A DNA stretch of 64,000 bases, taken from assembly GCF_014154935.1 (NCBI RefSeq), contig NZ_JACEHH010000008.1:167349-231348 (forward strand). The letters run 5' to 3'. Origin of the DNA: Stieleria mannarensis. GTDB lineage: Bacteria > Planctomycetota > Planctomycetia > Pirellulales > Pirellulaceae. This document shows positions 8,782 to 18,748 of the stretch, one piece after another; within the stretch, counting starts at the first letter, position 1; each line of letters starts with the position of its first letter. A program made the position numbers and the translations under genes. The notes beneath the pieces were generated by a model. It saw only the letters and a list, made by a program, of their open reading frames with translations. It searched no databases and was not told the DNA's origin.

Positions 8782-10809
8782 TCACACCGACCTGACAGGG
8801 GACGACCTGACAGGGGACGGAGGCGGGGTTGCCTCGCCGGGTTCAAAGTCGATCATCGACTTCGGCGGCAGCGCGACACGCAAGGCGTTCAGTACGGCGG
8901 CGACATCGATGATTTCCTGGCAGATCGCGCCGGCGACCGGGGTCAGGTACCCCGCCGCGGCCAACATCATCCCGACGATGCTGAGTGCCATCCCGCCGAT
9001 CGCACTCTGCAAGGCGATTCGCCGCATCCGCCGGCTGATGTGCAGAAATTCGTCGATCTTTTGCAGCGAGCTATCCAGCACCACCACGTCGGCCGCTTCG
9101 GTGGTGACGTCGCTGTTTTGGCCGAACGCGATGCCCACCGTGGCGGCCATCAACGCCGGGGCGTCGTTGATTCCGTCGCCGACAAAAATCGAATTCGCCT
9201 TGGCCGTTTCCGCATTGACGATCTCCAGTTTCTGTTCGGGACTTTGGCTGAAAGAGACGTCTTCAATGCCGACTTGTTCGGCCAGGTAGCGGACTTCCGA
9301 TTCACGATCGCCGGACACCATCATGGTCTGACGGATCGCATGCCGGGGCCCCAGGTGTTTAATGAACGAGGCCCCGTCGCGGCGCGGGGTATCGCGAAAT
9401 CGATATGTCGCCACGTAGTCGCCGTCGATCAGGATCACACATTCCAGTCCCCCGGCCTGTGCTGGCAACTGCGACGCCAATTCGGGTTGCTGGGCGAGCA
9501 GTTTCTTGCGGTTGGTGACTTCGACACTTCGATTCGCGACGATGCCACGCAATCCCTTGCCCGGCGGTTCGCTGATTTCCGAAACGCTTTGCACCGGGCA
9601 ACCGGCATCGCCGGCCGCGGTCACGATCGCCAGGGCCAACGGGTGCTTGGAAAAGCGTTCCAACGAACCGACGACGCCCAAAATCTCCCGGTCGCGTGAC
9701 GGGTCGGCACACACCCGATCGACCAATTTCGGTTCGCCGTAGGTCAGCGTGCCGGTTTTGTCAAAGATCAACGTCCGGCAGGTGTCGGCCATTTCCAGTG
9801 ACGAGGGGTCGCGCACGATGATCGCACGCCGCGCGGCCAACGAAATCGATCCGATGATCGCCACCGGAATCGCGATCAGCAATGGGCACGGCGTGGCGAC
9901 CACCATCACCGCCAAGAAACGCACCGGATTGCCGGTGGCAACCCATGCCGCCAACCCGATCGCCACGGCCAGCGGGGTGTACCAGGCTCCCAATTTGTCG
10001 GCCAGACGCCGCATCTTGGGCTTTTGCGTTTCGGACGCCTCCATCACCTCCATGATCTTGGCATAACGCGAATCGACGGCCAACTTGTCGGCCCGGATGA
10101 TCAGCGCCGACTCGCCGTTGATCGCCCCCGACAACACCGACGAACCCGGCGTTTTGGACATCATGTACGGTTCACCGGTCAAGTACGACTCGTCCATCAC
10201 GCCGTGCCCTTCGATCACCGTCCCGTCGATCGGACAGATCTCGTGGGGAAACACCGCGACGATGTCGTCAACCGCCAATTCGTTCAGATCGATGTCTTCG
10301 ATCTCCGAGCCCTGTTTGCGGTGGGCGACCGAGGGCATTCGTTTGCTCAGGGCGCGCAAGACCGACGAGGCATTCCGCACCGCATACGCCTCCAATGCCT
10401 CCCCGCCGGAAAGCATCAGCACGACCAGCGAGCCCGCCAGGTACTCTTGCAACAGCACCGAGGTGACGATCGAGATCCCGGCTAACAGGTCCGAACCGAA
10501 CTCCCCACGAAACAACTTTTTCAACAGATCCCAGACCAGCGGGATGCCGCCCAAGACCAGCACGGCCAACAGCGGCGCGTCGACCATCGCCGGCGAACGG
10601 CCCATCGCGAAACGCAGCACCAGATGCAACGCGATCATGATAATCGCAAAAATCGCGATCAACGTTTCGAGCGACTTCCACGTCGGCGTCGCCTGCTTCG
10701 CGTTCGTCTCAGATGCCACGACATTTCCTTGGGGTGCGACGTGAGTGCCCAAAACAACTTCAACCGGAGCAACTGGCATACCAAGGGAGCCAACTTTCGG
10801 CCGAACCAT
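8782..10809 (-). CDS. P1B-type heavy-metal ATPase with TPC motif
   Basis: This inner-membrane ATP-driven metal exporter has the full P-type core: TGEP actuator loop, phosphorylation motif DKTGTLT, and GDGINDAPAL hinge. The membrane motif is TPCPL, not the CPC typical of copper or zinc pumps. TPC marks the sparsely studied P1B-5 class, for which nickel or iron export has been proposed, so the metal is open. There is no N-terminal CxxC metal-binding domain and no C-terminal hemerythrin domain. The start is uncertain: ATGs at 10893 (overlaps corA), 10809 and 10779 share the frame, and I chose the middle one. The final residues (SPVRSSPVRS) come from a duplicated CCTGACAGGGGACG motif near 8800-8816. 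It lies directly downstream of corA. Confidence 0.82.
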   Translation of the reverse strand: MVRPKVGSLGMPVAPVEVVLGTHVAPQGNVVASETNAKQATPTWKSLETLIAIFAIIMIALHLVLRFAMGRSPAMVDAPLLAVLVLGGIPLVWDLLKKLFRGEFGSDLLAGISIVTSVLLQEYLAGSLVVLMLSGGEALEAYAVRNASSVLRALSKRMPSVAHRKQGSEIEDIDLNELAVDDIVAVFPHEICPIDGTVIEGHGVMDESYLTGEPYMMSKTPGSSVLSGAINGESALIIRADKLAVDSRYAKIMEVMEASETQKPKMRRLADKLGAWYTPLAVAIGLAAWVATGNPVRFLAVMVVATPCPLLIAIPVAIIGSISLAARRAIIVRDPSSLEMADTCRTLIFDKTGTLTYGEPKLVDRVCADPSRDREILGVVGSLERFSKHPLALAIVTAAGDAGCPVQSVSEISEPPGKGLRGIVANRSVEVTNRKKLLAQQPELASQLPAQAGGLECVILIDGDYVATYRFRDTPRRDGASFIKHLGPRHAIRQTMMVSGDRESEVRYLAEQVGIEDVSFSQSPEQKLEIVNAETAKANSIFVGDGINDAPALMAATVGIAFGQNSDVTTEAADVVVLDSSLQKIDEFLHISRRMRRIALQSAIGGMALSIVGMMLAAAGYLTPVAGAICQEIIDVAAVLNALRVALPPKSMIDFEPGEATPPPSPVRSSPVRSV

Positions 10810-10868
10810 GAAAACAGTTCCCCGGAGAACGCTGCCCCTTCCGGGCCGTCGCGCGATTTGTCCCCTCT

Positions 10869-11969
10869 TCAGCTCAGCCAACCTTTGCGCCAAAAAAACA
10901 GCACCAACGTCGTCGCCGTCGCGGCCATCAGGGCCAACGCGAACGGGTAGCCGAAGGTCCAGTTCAGTTCGGGCATATTCCAGGTCGATACCGCCGAGTT
11001 GAAGTTCATCCCGTACAATCCGGCGATAAACCCCAGTGGCATAAACAGGGTGGCGATGATGGTCAGAAACTTCATCACCTGATTCATCCGGTTGCTGACC
11101 ACCGTCAGATAAAAGTCGCGTAAATCGGAACAGAGTTCGCGATCGGTTTCAATCACATCCATGATTTGAATGATGTGATCGTAGCAATCACGTAAGTACA
11201 AATCCGTTTCATCGGAGATCAAATCACCAGAATCACGAATCAACGCGTTGATCGCGTCACGCAGCGGCCATATGGCTCGGCGAACGGAAAGCAAATCGGT
11301 GCGCACTTGATGCACTTGGCTGATCAGATTTCGCTCGGCACCGGCGGAAATCAAACTGTCCAATCGATCCAGGTTTTCTCCATGTTTTTCAAGCGCGGGA
11401 AAGTAGTCGTCGATCACCGCGTCCAGGAGTGCGTAGAGCAGATAGTCCGCTCCGTAGGTCCGGATCTTGCCTTTGCCTGCGAGGATCCGCTGGTGCACCG
11501 CGTCAAGACACACGGCGTCACGCTCGCGAAAGGAAACGACAAAATCGCGTCCCATAAACATCGCCACTTGCACGCTGCCATCAGTATGGCCGTGCGGCAG
11601 GGCACGGGCGATCATAAACAGATGGTCGCCGTACAGTTCGACTTTGGGCCGCTGGTGGACGTTGACCACATCCTCCAGGGCCAGATGGTGCAGCCCAAAC
11701 AGCTCACCCACCCGCATCACCACGTCCGCGTCTCCGAGACCATTGACGTCGACCCAAGTTACCGCGGCCCCCTTGATCTGCGCAGTGATGGTCTCCAAGT
11801 CACCCACCTCTCGGTCCGAGCAATCGTTCGAACCGTACGTGACCAGCCGCATCAGGGGCGGGGGCGCATCGGGATGGGGCACCACCGCCCCCGGCGGAGT
11901 GCCCGGACGCGTCTGACGCCGAAAACGCTTCCTGGACCGTTTCGCAGTGTGAGAGTGACGGGTTGCCAT
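10869..11969 (-). CDS. corA: CorA-type Mg2+/Co2+ transporter
   Basis: This 366-residue inner-membrane divalent-cation channel has a soluble N-terminal domain, a long helical stalk (about 180-300), then two C-terminal transmembrane segments. The signature YGMNF sits at the end of the first one and forms the pore-entrance loop; a basic tail (WRKGWLS) follows the second. The N-terminal 40 residues are rich in Arg, Lys and Pro, longer than in most CorA proteins. The gene lies 24 bases downstream of the ABC fusion gene and just upstream of the P1B ATPase, all on the minus strand, so a metal or efflux transport operon is plausible. Confidence 0.9.
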   Translation of the reverse strand: MATRHSHTAKRSRKRFRRQTRPGTPPGAVVPHPDAPPPLMRLVTYGSNDCSDREVGDLETITAQIKGAAVTWVDVNGLGDADVVMRVGELFGLHHLALEDVVNVHQRPKVELYGDHLFMIARALPHGHTDGSVQVAMFMGRDFVVSFRERDAVCLDAVHQRILAGKGKIRTYGADYLLYALLDAVIDDYFPALEKHGENLDRLDSLISAGAERNLISQVHQVRTDLLSVRRAIWPLRDAINALIRDSGDLISDETDLYLRDCYDHIIQIMDVIETDRELCSDLRDFYLTVVSNRMNQVMKFLTIIATLFMPLGFIAGLYGMNFNSAVSTWNMPELNWTFGYPFALALMAATATTLVLFFWRKGWLS

Positions 11970-11993
11970 GATCGGGCTTGTTTGTGAAGGATG

Positions 11994-14225
11994 TCAGGCG
12001 CCGAGCCGTTTTTGGAATCGTAACACGCTGAGGATCAACACGATCGCGCCGCAAATCGTCAATCCGGCCACCCAGGGGACCAGATCGATAAAGTCGGCAC
12101 CGCGAAGGACAACGCCGCGGAGGATTTCGATGTAGTACGTCGCCGGGATCGCGAAGGTGACCAAGTAGATCGGCAGCGGCATTTCGCTGCGCGGGAACAC
12201 GAATCCGGAAAGCAACACCGACGGCAACATGATCACAAAGGCAAACTGAACCGCTTCCAGTTGCGTCTTGGCCAGTGTGGAAACGAGCAACCCCAGCCCC
12301 AGCGAGCACACCATGAACAACATCGACAACGCCAATAACAAGGGGATGCTGCCGCGGATGTCGACCCCGAACACTTCGATCATGACGGCCAGCACCGTCA
12401 ACAAGGCGACAAACCCGACCAGGGCATAGGGCAACAGTTTACCCAACAGCAGCCCGGTTCGGCCGACCGGCGTGACGAACAATTGTTCCAATGTTCCCAA
12501 CTCCCGCTCGCGAACGACGGCGAACGAGGTCAGAAACAGCGTCACCAACTGCAGGATGATGCCTACCAAGCCGGGGACGAAGAAATGGGAACTCTCCAAA
12601 TCGGGGTTGTACAGCATCCGAGTCCGCACATCGATCGGCAGCACACCCCGTCCCGAGGCATCCCGGGCCGGAGCGATTTGCAGGGCCTCGCCTTTGGTCT
12701 TCGCCATCTGGATCGACAGATTCAACCCCAACAACTTTACTGTACTTTGCGCCGTCGTCGCCACTTGAGAATCACTGCCGTCGATCAAGACTTGCAGACT
12801 CGCTTGTTCGCCTCGCAGGATCTGGTCCACGTAGTCCGGCGGGATTCGCACTCCGACTTTGGCCCGCCCCGATGACATCGCGCGCTGAAACGCAACTTCG
12901 CTTTGCACGTGTCCGACCAATTGAAAACGTCGGGTGTTGACCAGCGCATCGACAAGCTCACGAGACTCCTGGCGACCATCCATATTAAACACCACCGTGG
13001 GGATGTTCTCGATCTGTGTGTCAATCGCGTAGCCGAAAATGATCGTCTGCATCACCGGAACGACCAACATGAAAAACAGCGTCGTCGGTTGACGGCGGAT
13101 GTGAACGAACTCCTTGATCAACACGGCTGCCAGACCGGTCCACGTGCTGTGTTTTCCTGGACGCGTAAGGCGTGTTTCCGGCATGGGCGGAGCGCCGGAA
13201 GATTCCTCGGCCGATTCATCGCGGGGTAACGATTCCTGTTCCGATGACTCACTTTCAACGCGGTCCTCTCGGTCCGGATCGACGCGGCCGACTTTTTGTG
13301 CGTTGCTGGTCAGCGTCACAAAGACGTCTTCTAAACTGGCGGGAACCTGCCGCGCTTCGGCCGACGCGGTGATGCCCAGTTGCCGCAACACGTCCTCGGG
13401 TTCGCGCGTCTGCTGCAGCAGCAAGTGGATCGTTTCGCCGAACAAGGTCGCGTCGCGGACCTCCGGAAGCCGGCGCAGCGCCGCAAGGTGCTGCGCCGGC
13501 GAGGGCACTCGCAACTCATAGCGACGCGAATCGGCTGGGTTGACCTCCGGAAGTTGCTTTAATTGTTCGGGTTTTCCCAGCACCAATAATTCGGACTGAA
13601 AGATGTACCCCACATCCGTGCATCGTTCGGCTTCGTCCATGTAGTGTGTCGTGACCAGCAGCGTGACGCCTTGGCCTGACAATTCGAACAACAGGTCCCA
13701 CAGGTGCCGCCTGGCCACCGGATCAATGCCGGCGGTGGGTTCGTCCAAGAACAACACGTCGGGCTGGTGAATCAAAGAACAGGCTAGCGCCAAACGCTGT
13801 TTCCAGCCGCCGGAAAGCGTGGCGGCGGGTTGCGGCAATCGGTCCGACAGCCCTGTCAAATCGAGCACGGCCCCGCGACGCTCGACCAGTTGTCGCCGAT
13901 CGAGCCCATAGATGCGAGCGTAGAAGTCGAGGTTCTCTTGAACAGACAAATCGCCATAAAGACTGAACTGCTGCGACATATATCCGACCCGCGGCTTGAT
14001 TTGTTCCGCGTCGCTTCGTACGTCCAACCCCAGCACACTCGCATCGCCGCTGCTCGGCGGCAGAATGCCCAACAACATGCGAATGATGGTCGATTTGCCA
14101 CTGCCGTTGGGGCCGAGCAGCCCAAAGATCGATCCTTGGTGAACTTGGAAACTGACATCGCGAACGGCCACCAACGGGCCGAACGAACGCGACAGCGATC
14201 GCACGTCAATGATCGGCCCGGTCAT
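11994..14225 (-). CDS. ABC-2 transporter with fused ATPase and permease
   Basis: One 743-residue chain combines a nucleotide-binding domain (about 1-310) with an ABC-2 membrane domain (about 370-743). The ATPase shows Walker A GPNGSGKST, Q-loop, signature LSGGWKQR, Walker B LFLDEPTAGID and the switch His in TTHYMDEA. An acidic, disordered linker (about 315-350) leads into the permease: one transmembrane helix, a large periplasmic loop, then about five helices, with an RERELGTLEQL motif typical of the YbhS/YbhR and daunorubicin-type group. Its ATG overlaps the stop of the adaptor gene upstream (ATGA at 14222-14225), so translation is coupled. Usual relatives carry a second permease gene, and none is present here, so a homodimer is likely. 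Substrate unknown. Confidence 0.88.
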   Translation of the reverse strand: MTGPIIDVRSLSRSFGPLVAVRDVSFQVHQGSIFGLLGPNGSGKSTIIRMLLGILPPSSGDASVLGLDVRSDAEQIKPRVGYMSQQFSLYGDLSVQENLDFYARIYGLDRRQLVERRGAVLDLTGLSDRLPQPAATLSGGWKQRLALACSLIHQPDVLFLDEPTAGIDPVARRHLWDLLFELSGQGVTLLVTTHYMDEAERCTDVGYIFQSELLVLGKPEQLKQLPEVNPADSRRYELRVPSPAQHLAALRRLPEVRDATLFGETIHLLLQQTREPEDVLRQLGITASAEARQVPASLEDVFVTLTSNAQKVGRVDPDREDRVESESSEQESLPRDESAEESSGAPPMPETRLTRPGKHSTWTGLAAVLIKEFVHIRRQPTTLFFMLVVPVMQTIIFGYAIDTQIENIPTVVFNMDGRQESRELVDALVNTRRFQLVGHVQSEVAFQRAMSSGRAKVGVRIPPDYVDQILRGEQASLQVLIDGSDSQVATTAQSTVKLLGLNLSIQMAKTKGEALQIAPARDASGRGVLPIDVRTRMLYNPDLESSHFFVPGLVGIILQLVTLFLTSFAVVRERELGTLEQLFVTPVGRTGLLLGKLLPYALVGFVALLTVLAVMIEVFGVDIRGSIPLLLALSMLFMVCSLGLGLLVSTLAKTQLEAVQFAFVIMLPSVLLSGFVFPRSEMPLPIYLVTFAIPATYYIEILRGVVLRGADFIDLVPWVAGLTICGAIVLILSVLRFQKRLGA

Positions 14226-15373
14226 GGCGCGATCCCGTGTTCATCCGAATCGTGTTCGTCCAACCACACGTCGGCCATCATTCCCGGCCGCAACGAGCCG
14301 TCTTCGTTTTCGATGGCCACCTTGATGCGAAAAACTTGTTTCGATCGTTCCTCGGGCGTCTGGACGTTGCTGGGTGTGAACTCGGCTTGCCGGGCGATGA
14401 AGGTCACGACGCCCTGAAAGGTCCGGTCGCCGTAACTGTCGACATTCAATTGAAGCCGTTGACCGAGTTGCATCCCGACGCGGTTTTGTGGAATGTAGCT
14501 CCGTACCCACAGCTTGCGGCGGTCCAACATCGACAGTACCGGTGCCCCCGGCGCGACCATGTCGCCGGGCTGCAAATCGAGTGCTTCGATCGTGCCGTCG
14601 ATGGGGCTTTTGACGCGGAGTTCTTCTTTCTGACGCCGGATTGCCTGCAGAGCCGCTTTGGCGGCATCGCGTGACGCCTCGGCTTGATCGATTTCCTCTT
14701 GGCGGTAACCCCGCTGCATCAGCTGCCACGCCTGGCGGGCTTCCTCGACCCGTGCGGCAGCCTCGCGCAATTCCTCTTCGCGCGTTCCCGCCAACAACAG
14801 GTCCAGTTCTTGTTGGCGGACATCAAGATTGGCCGTGGCTGCTTCCAGTGCCTCGCGGGCGGCGTCCAATTCCTGCTCGGACGTGGCATTGGATCCGGCC
14901 AATTTGGACAGACGTTCAAAACCCTGGTCGGCGAGCCGCTTTTCGGCCTGGGCCTGTGCGAGTCGCCCCCGCGCAGCCTGGATCTCCTGCTTTCGCGGCC
15001 CCGCCACCAGTAGATCCGATCGGGCCTGTAGCTGGTCCAGTTTGGCTTTCGCTTGAGCGATCTCTTCGTCACGAAATCCTGCCAGGAATCGGCGGTACTC
15101 CGACTCACGGGCCGCCAGGGTCAGTTCCATTTCCTGTTCGCGTTCCAACAGGTCATAGGGCTCGAACTCGACCAACACTTCACCGGCGACCACTTCCTGG
15201 CCTTCTTCTACATGCACGACCGACACCCTGCCACCCACCCGCGATCCGAGACGAATCTCGTCGGCCTCGATGATGCCCGAGACGCGTGGTGGTTCCCGGT
15301 TCCACTGGCTGTAAAAAACCAGCGCCAGCAAACCGATGACCGCGGCAGTGAGGGGGATGAATCGAGCTATCAT
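14222..15373 (-). CDS. HlyD/RND-type periplasmic adaptor of the ABC exporter
   Basis: This 383-residue membrane-anchored adaptor links the ABC exporter to the periplasm. A single N-terminal signal-anchor helix spans about residues 4-22. It is followed by a biotinyl-lipoyl half-motif (VSVVHVEEGQEVVAGE), a long alpha-helical hairpin full of Gln, Glu, Ala and Arg (about 80-240), the second lipoyl half (IDGTIEALDLQPGDMVAPG) and a beta-barrel region near 290-350. The coiled hairpin carries repeated AG-x-R-x-E-E-L/I motifs, as in YbhG-type adaptors. It is the first gene of the exporter pair and overlaps the ATPase/permease by four bases. Confidence 0.88.
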   Translation of the reverse strand: MIARFIPLTAAVIGLLALVFYSQWNREPPRVSGIIEADEIRLGSRVGGRVSVVHVEEGQEVVAGEVLVEFEPYDLLEREQEMELTLAARESEYRRFLAGFRDEEIAQAKAKLDQLQARSDLLVAGPRKQEIQAARGRLAQAQAEKRLADQGFERLSKLAGSNATSEQELDAAREALEAATANLDVRQQELDLLLAGTREEELREAAARVEEARQAWQLMQRGYRQEEIDQAEASRDAAKAALQAIRRQKEELRVKSPIDGTIEALDLQPGDMVAPGAPVLSMLDRRKLWVRSYIPQNRVGMQLGQRLQLNVDSYGDRTFQGVVTFIARQAEFTPSNVQTPEERSKQVFRIKVAIENEDGSLRPGMMADVWLDEHDSDEHGIAP

Positions 15374-15427
15374 GTTGTAAGCGTCAACTTGAGAAAACAG
15401 CCGAGTGTGGAACGCGCCACGTCGAGG

Positions 15428-15491
15428 TAGCTACGTTCGCCAGAGCGTGGAAAACGCTGGCGATCCACCTTCTGGCGAAGGCAGCTACGTT
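15428..15491. repeat. Imperfect inverted repeat (GTAGCTACGTTCGCCAGA)
   Basis: The left arm GTAGCTACGTTCGCCAGA and right arm TCTGGCGAAGGCAGCTACG are near reverse complements, with a smaller inner palindrome between them. It lies between the unknown protein gene and the adaptor gene. It resembles the other palindromic intergenic repeats, but I saw no second copy in this window. Confidence 0.5.
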
Positions 15492-15529
15492 TCAGGGGGA
15501 TTGTGGCCTCTCCCGCTCGGGAGCGGTTG

Positions 15530-16315
15530 CTAGGTCTTGGGTTCGTCGTCGGAGTTTGCCAGCAGCACCCACACCCCCGTTTGAATCAGTTTCGCCAGTT
15601 CGCCTGCCGGGATCGTCAACTCTTTATCCTGCTGAACGTCGATCGCGGTGATCGCTTTCTTGTCGAGTGACTTGAGGCGAACCACACGCGGCGGATCGAG
15701 TCCCTTGATGAAGTAGCAGGCCTGCTTCCTGAGCGCTGGCGTGAGTCGTGTTTTCTGGTCCTCACCTTGTCGCAATTGGATTTTCGCCCCACACCGGTAG
15801 GTTTCGGCGACGTCCTCGGGCAAGTCAATCTCGGGCGTATCGTCGCCCGACACGTCGTCGGCGTCATCGTCCCGGCGGCCTTCCATCGCCACTTCATGTT
15901 CCAGCGCCGTGACCAGATCGCGAAACGCTTTCTCGGCCGGCCGGATCAATTGTTGCATCCGCGTTTGCGCGTTCTTGACCTCGTTCAGCTTGGCTAGCGG
16001 AACCGCCTGGCGTCCTTGCTTGGCCGACGAGATCACCGACATCACGTTCGAATTCCAGCGACCGGTGATCCCGTTGAAACTGGTCTCCAACTGCCGGACG
16101 CGCTCCAGCGCGCTGTGCACCCGTCCCAGCTGGAACTCTTTCTGAGCGTCCGAAATCGACGAAGCGAACGACGCAACTCCAGGTAACCCGCCGATCACGA
16201 CGCCGCCGGGCAAGCCACGAACGGCGCCCCCGGTCAGACTGGCCGTTCGCTGGATCGCACCGATCACGTTGGAAAAATGCGCGGGTTCGATCTGAACCAA
16301 TCCATGCTTTGACAT
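15530..16315 (-). CDS. Hypothetical protein, 261 residues
   Basis: I do not recognise a family. The N-terminal third is rich in Gly, Ala, Val and Ser (about residues 20-55, GGAVRGLPGGVVIGGLPGVA), and could be a weak membrane or packing segment rather than a signal peptide. Residues 60-145 look helical and could be coiled. An acidic linker (about 147-165) precedes a C-terminal domain of alternating charge with strand-like spacing. No catalytic motif is evident. The ATG at 16315 begins a good N-terminus (MSKHGLVQIE). Codon use looks like its neighbours. It is transcribed toward the exporter genes with a 156-base gap, so it may be separate from them. Confidence 0.6.
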   Translation of the reverse strand: MSKHGLVQIEPAHFSNVIGAIQRTASLTGGAVRGLPGGVVIGGLPGVASFASSISDAQKEFQLGRVHSALERVRQLETSFNGITGRWNSNVMSVISSAKQGRQAVPLAKLNEVKNAQTRMQQLIRPAEKAFRDLVTALEHEVAMEGRRDDDADDVSGDDTPEIDLPEDVAETYRCGAKIQLRQGEDQKTRLTPALRKQACYFIKGLDPPRVVRLKSLDKKAITAIDVQQDKELTIPAGELAKLIQTGVWVLLANSDDEPKT

Positions 16316-16471
16316 CGCTTGCTCTCATCAGTTTGCCAAACGCGGAAATCATACTTTTTGCCGCCCTCAGCGGCCAAAACACGAGCGTCAGTCAATAGAA
16401 TCTAAAATCCAAGGACATTCCAAGGGTTGACCATGCGATTGTACGCCGATCGACTGAATAGGAACTTTTTG

Positions 16472-17878
16472 ATGATCCGACATACCGGGATTGTTTTTGC
16501 CCTGATGCTGCTATCCGCTTCGTTCTCGGCGGCGGAACGGCCCAACGTGCTGTTTATCGCCGTCGACGATCTGCGGCCGCAATTAGCTTGCTATGGCAAA
16601 ACCACGATGCAGACGCCCAATATCGACGCGTTAGCAAATCGGGGCGTCTTGTTCGAGCGGGCATATTGCATGGTTCCCACCTGTGGTGCGTCACGGGCAT
16701 CGCTGTTTACCAGTATCCGTCCGGCACCCCAACGGTTCGTGACGCATCTGGCCTGGGCCGAAAAAGATGCACCGGGTGTGTTGCCGCTCCACACCCATTT
16801 CAAAAACAACGGCTACACCACGATCAGTTTGGGAAAAATCCTTCATCAGATCAATGATCACGCCGACGGCTGGAGCGAGCCGGCGTGGCGATCGAAGAAG
16901 TCCGGCTATCAGAACGTCGACGACATGCGGGACGCGATCGCGGAGAACAAACGCCGCTGGCCGCGGAAAAGCAAACATCGCGGCCCGGCGTTTGAAGCGT
17001 CCGACTCCGACGATCAAGATCACCCCGACGGCGACTGCGTCAATCGAGCGGTCGAGTACTTAGAAACTTTCGCCCGCTCCCCCGATCAGCCATTTTTTTT
17101 GGCTGTCGGGTTAACCAAGCCCCACCTGCCCTTCAATGCACCGCAGAAGTACTTTGACCTGTACGACTTCGACTCGATCGACGTCCCCGACAACTATTCA
17201 CTGCCGAGTGATCTGCCGCCACGGGCAGTACACAATTCGGGTGAACTGAGGGCTTATGCGGGAATCCATCCGTCCGATCCACTCGATCGCGAATCGGCGC
17301 GAAAGCTGATCCACGGCTACTACGCTTGCGTAAGTTTCGCCGACGCAAATGTCGGTATGTTGTTGCGCAGTCTCGATCGGTTGGAACTGGCTGACAGCAC
17401 CATCGTCGTGCTCTGGGGCGATCACGGCTGGCAGCTCGGCGAACATGGGATGTGGAATAAACACTCGTGTTTCGAAACGTCGATGCATGCCCCTTTGATC
17501 GTCGCCGCGCCCGGACAATCCGACGTGAAGCCCGGTACACGCACCGATGCCTTGACAGAGTTCATCGACATCTACCCGTCATTGTGTGACTTGGCAGGGT
17601 TGCCGACGCCCGGTCACGTGCAAGGCACCAGTTTCCTCCCCTTGATGAAGGACTCTACCCTGCCCGGAAAACCCTACGCCATCGGACGCTTCGGGACCGG
17701 TGACACGATCCGCACCGACAGGCTCCGGTACAGCGAGTATTTCGACAAGAATAAGTTCGTCGGAAGCATGCTCTACGATCACACGACCGACCCGAGTGAA
17801 GATCATGACATCCGTTCCCAGCGGCCGAAAAAGTCGGCAGAACTCTCGGAAATGCTTCGGGAACATAAGGGCAAGTGA
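16472..17878 (+). CDS. Secreted sulfatase, iduronate-2-sulfatase-like
   Basis: This exported sulfate-ester hydrolase has 468 residues. The ATG at 16472 gives a standard signal peptide (MIRHTGIVFALMLLSASFSA); the frame is also open to ATGs at 16433 and 16427, which would only lengthen it. Family marks: metal-binding VLFIAVDDLRP at the start of the fold; the formylglycine site CGASRASL, with Ala in the third position instead of Pro; LTKPHLPF in the middle; and VLWGDHGWQLGEHGMW near the metal site. The overall pattern fits the iduronate-2-sulfatase-like group, although the natural substrate is probably an algal sulfated polysaccharide. It opens a block of exported hydrolases reaching 23.5 kb. 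Confidence 0.88.
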   Translation: MIRHTGIVFALMLLSASFSAAERPNVLFIAVDDLRPQLACYGKTTMQTPNIDALANRGVLFERAYCMVPTCGASRASLFTSIRPAPQRFVTHLAWAEKDAPGVLPLHTHFKNNGYTTISLGKILHQINDHADGWSEPAWRSKKSGYQNVDDMRDAIAENKRRWPRKSKHRGPAFEASDSDDQDHPDGDCVNRAVEYLETFARSPDQPFFLAVGLTKPHLPFNAPQKYFDLYDFDSIDVPDNYSLPSDLPPRAVHNSGELRAYAGIHPSDPLDRESARKLIHGYYACVSFADANVGMLLRSLDRLELADSTIVVLWGDHGWQLGEHGMWNKHSCFETSMHAPLIVAAPGQSDVKPGTRTDALTEFIDIYPSLCDLAGLPTPGHVQGTSFLPLMKDSTLPGKPYAIGRFGTGDTIRTDRLRYSEYFDKNKFVGSMLYDHTTDPSEDHDIRSQRPKKSAELSEMLREHKGK

Positions 17879-18000
17879 TCGTCCGAAATTATGGCAATCC
17901 GACCGTCGCCGGCTCCGTGATTGCCGCATGATCCTCCCAGGGCAAATATGATGGAGCGATCCCATCATTCACTTCCCCTTTCAATCGAAGCCCAGCCACC

Positions 18001-18747
18001 ATGATCCGACTCGGACTTTGCGTCGTCGTCGCCCTCGCGCACGTCATCTCCGCCGCCGCCCAAGACACTGCCCAAGACAGCGCCAAGAAGCCGGCCGCGA
18101 AAAAGAAGCCAGCTGCCAAGAGAGTGAACCCGGCTTTCCAACCGCCGGAGATCATCCCCAAGCTTCCCAATGTTCTGCTGATCGGCGATTCGATCTCCAT
18201 CGGTTACATGGTGCCCGCACGCGAGGCGATGGCCGGCATGGCCAACGTGTTCCGGCCGGCGACCAATTGTGGGCCGACGACCCGCGGTTTGGAACAGATC
18301 GATCAATGGCTGGGCGATCGAATGTGGGACGTCGTGCATTGGAATTTCGGACTCCATGATCTGAAGTACATGGGCCCCAAGGGCCAAAACCTGGCCGATC
18401 CCCAGGCCGCCGACTCGCATCCACAGGTACCGATCGACGAGTACAAAGCGAACATCGAAAAACTCGCCCGCCGCATCAAGCAACAGGCCAAGATTGTGAT
18501 TTGGCGTGAGACGACGCCGGTGCCCGAGGGAGCCGCGGGCCGCGTCGTCGGTGATTCGGCCAAGTACAACGCGGCGGCGGCCGAAGCGATCGCCAAGGTC
18601 GGCGGGATCCAGACCGACCCATTCTTCGACTACGCCAACTCCGTCAAAGAACACCAGCGACCGGCCAACGTCCACTACACGGCCGAAGGTTCCAAACGGC
18701 TCGGCGAGCACGTTGCCGAAGTGATTCAATCCGCCCTGGCGGACTAA
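18001..18747 (+). CDS. Secreted SGNH/GDSL-type hydrolase
   Basis: This predicted exported esterase or deacetylase has 248 residues. A signal peptide (MIRLGLCVVVALAHVISAAA) is followed by a Lys/Ala/Pro-rich linker (about 25-45). The SGNH fold begins with the nucleophile Ser64 in LLIGDSISIG; an Asn block is seen in HWNFGLHDLK and the catalytic His in PANVHYTAEG near the C-terminus. Family members often remove acetyl or other acyl groups from polysaccharides, which would fit its place between a sulfatase and other glycan-related genes. There are 122 bases between it and the upstream sulfatase. Confidence 0.82.
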   Translation: MIRLGLCVVVALAHVISAAAQDTAQDSAKKPAAKKKPAAKRVNPAFQPPEIIPKLPNVLLIGDSISIGYMVPAREAMAGMANVFRPATNCGPTTRGLEQIDQWLGDRMWDVVHWNFGLHDLKYMGPKGQNLADPQAADSHPQVPIDEYKANIEKLARRIKQQAKIVIWRETTPVPEGAAGRVVGDSAKYNAAAAEAIAKVGGIQTDPFFDYANSVKEHQRPANVHYTAEGSKRLGEHVAEVIQSALAD

Positions 18748-18748
18748 A

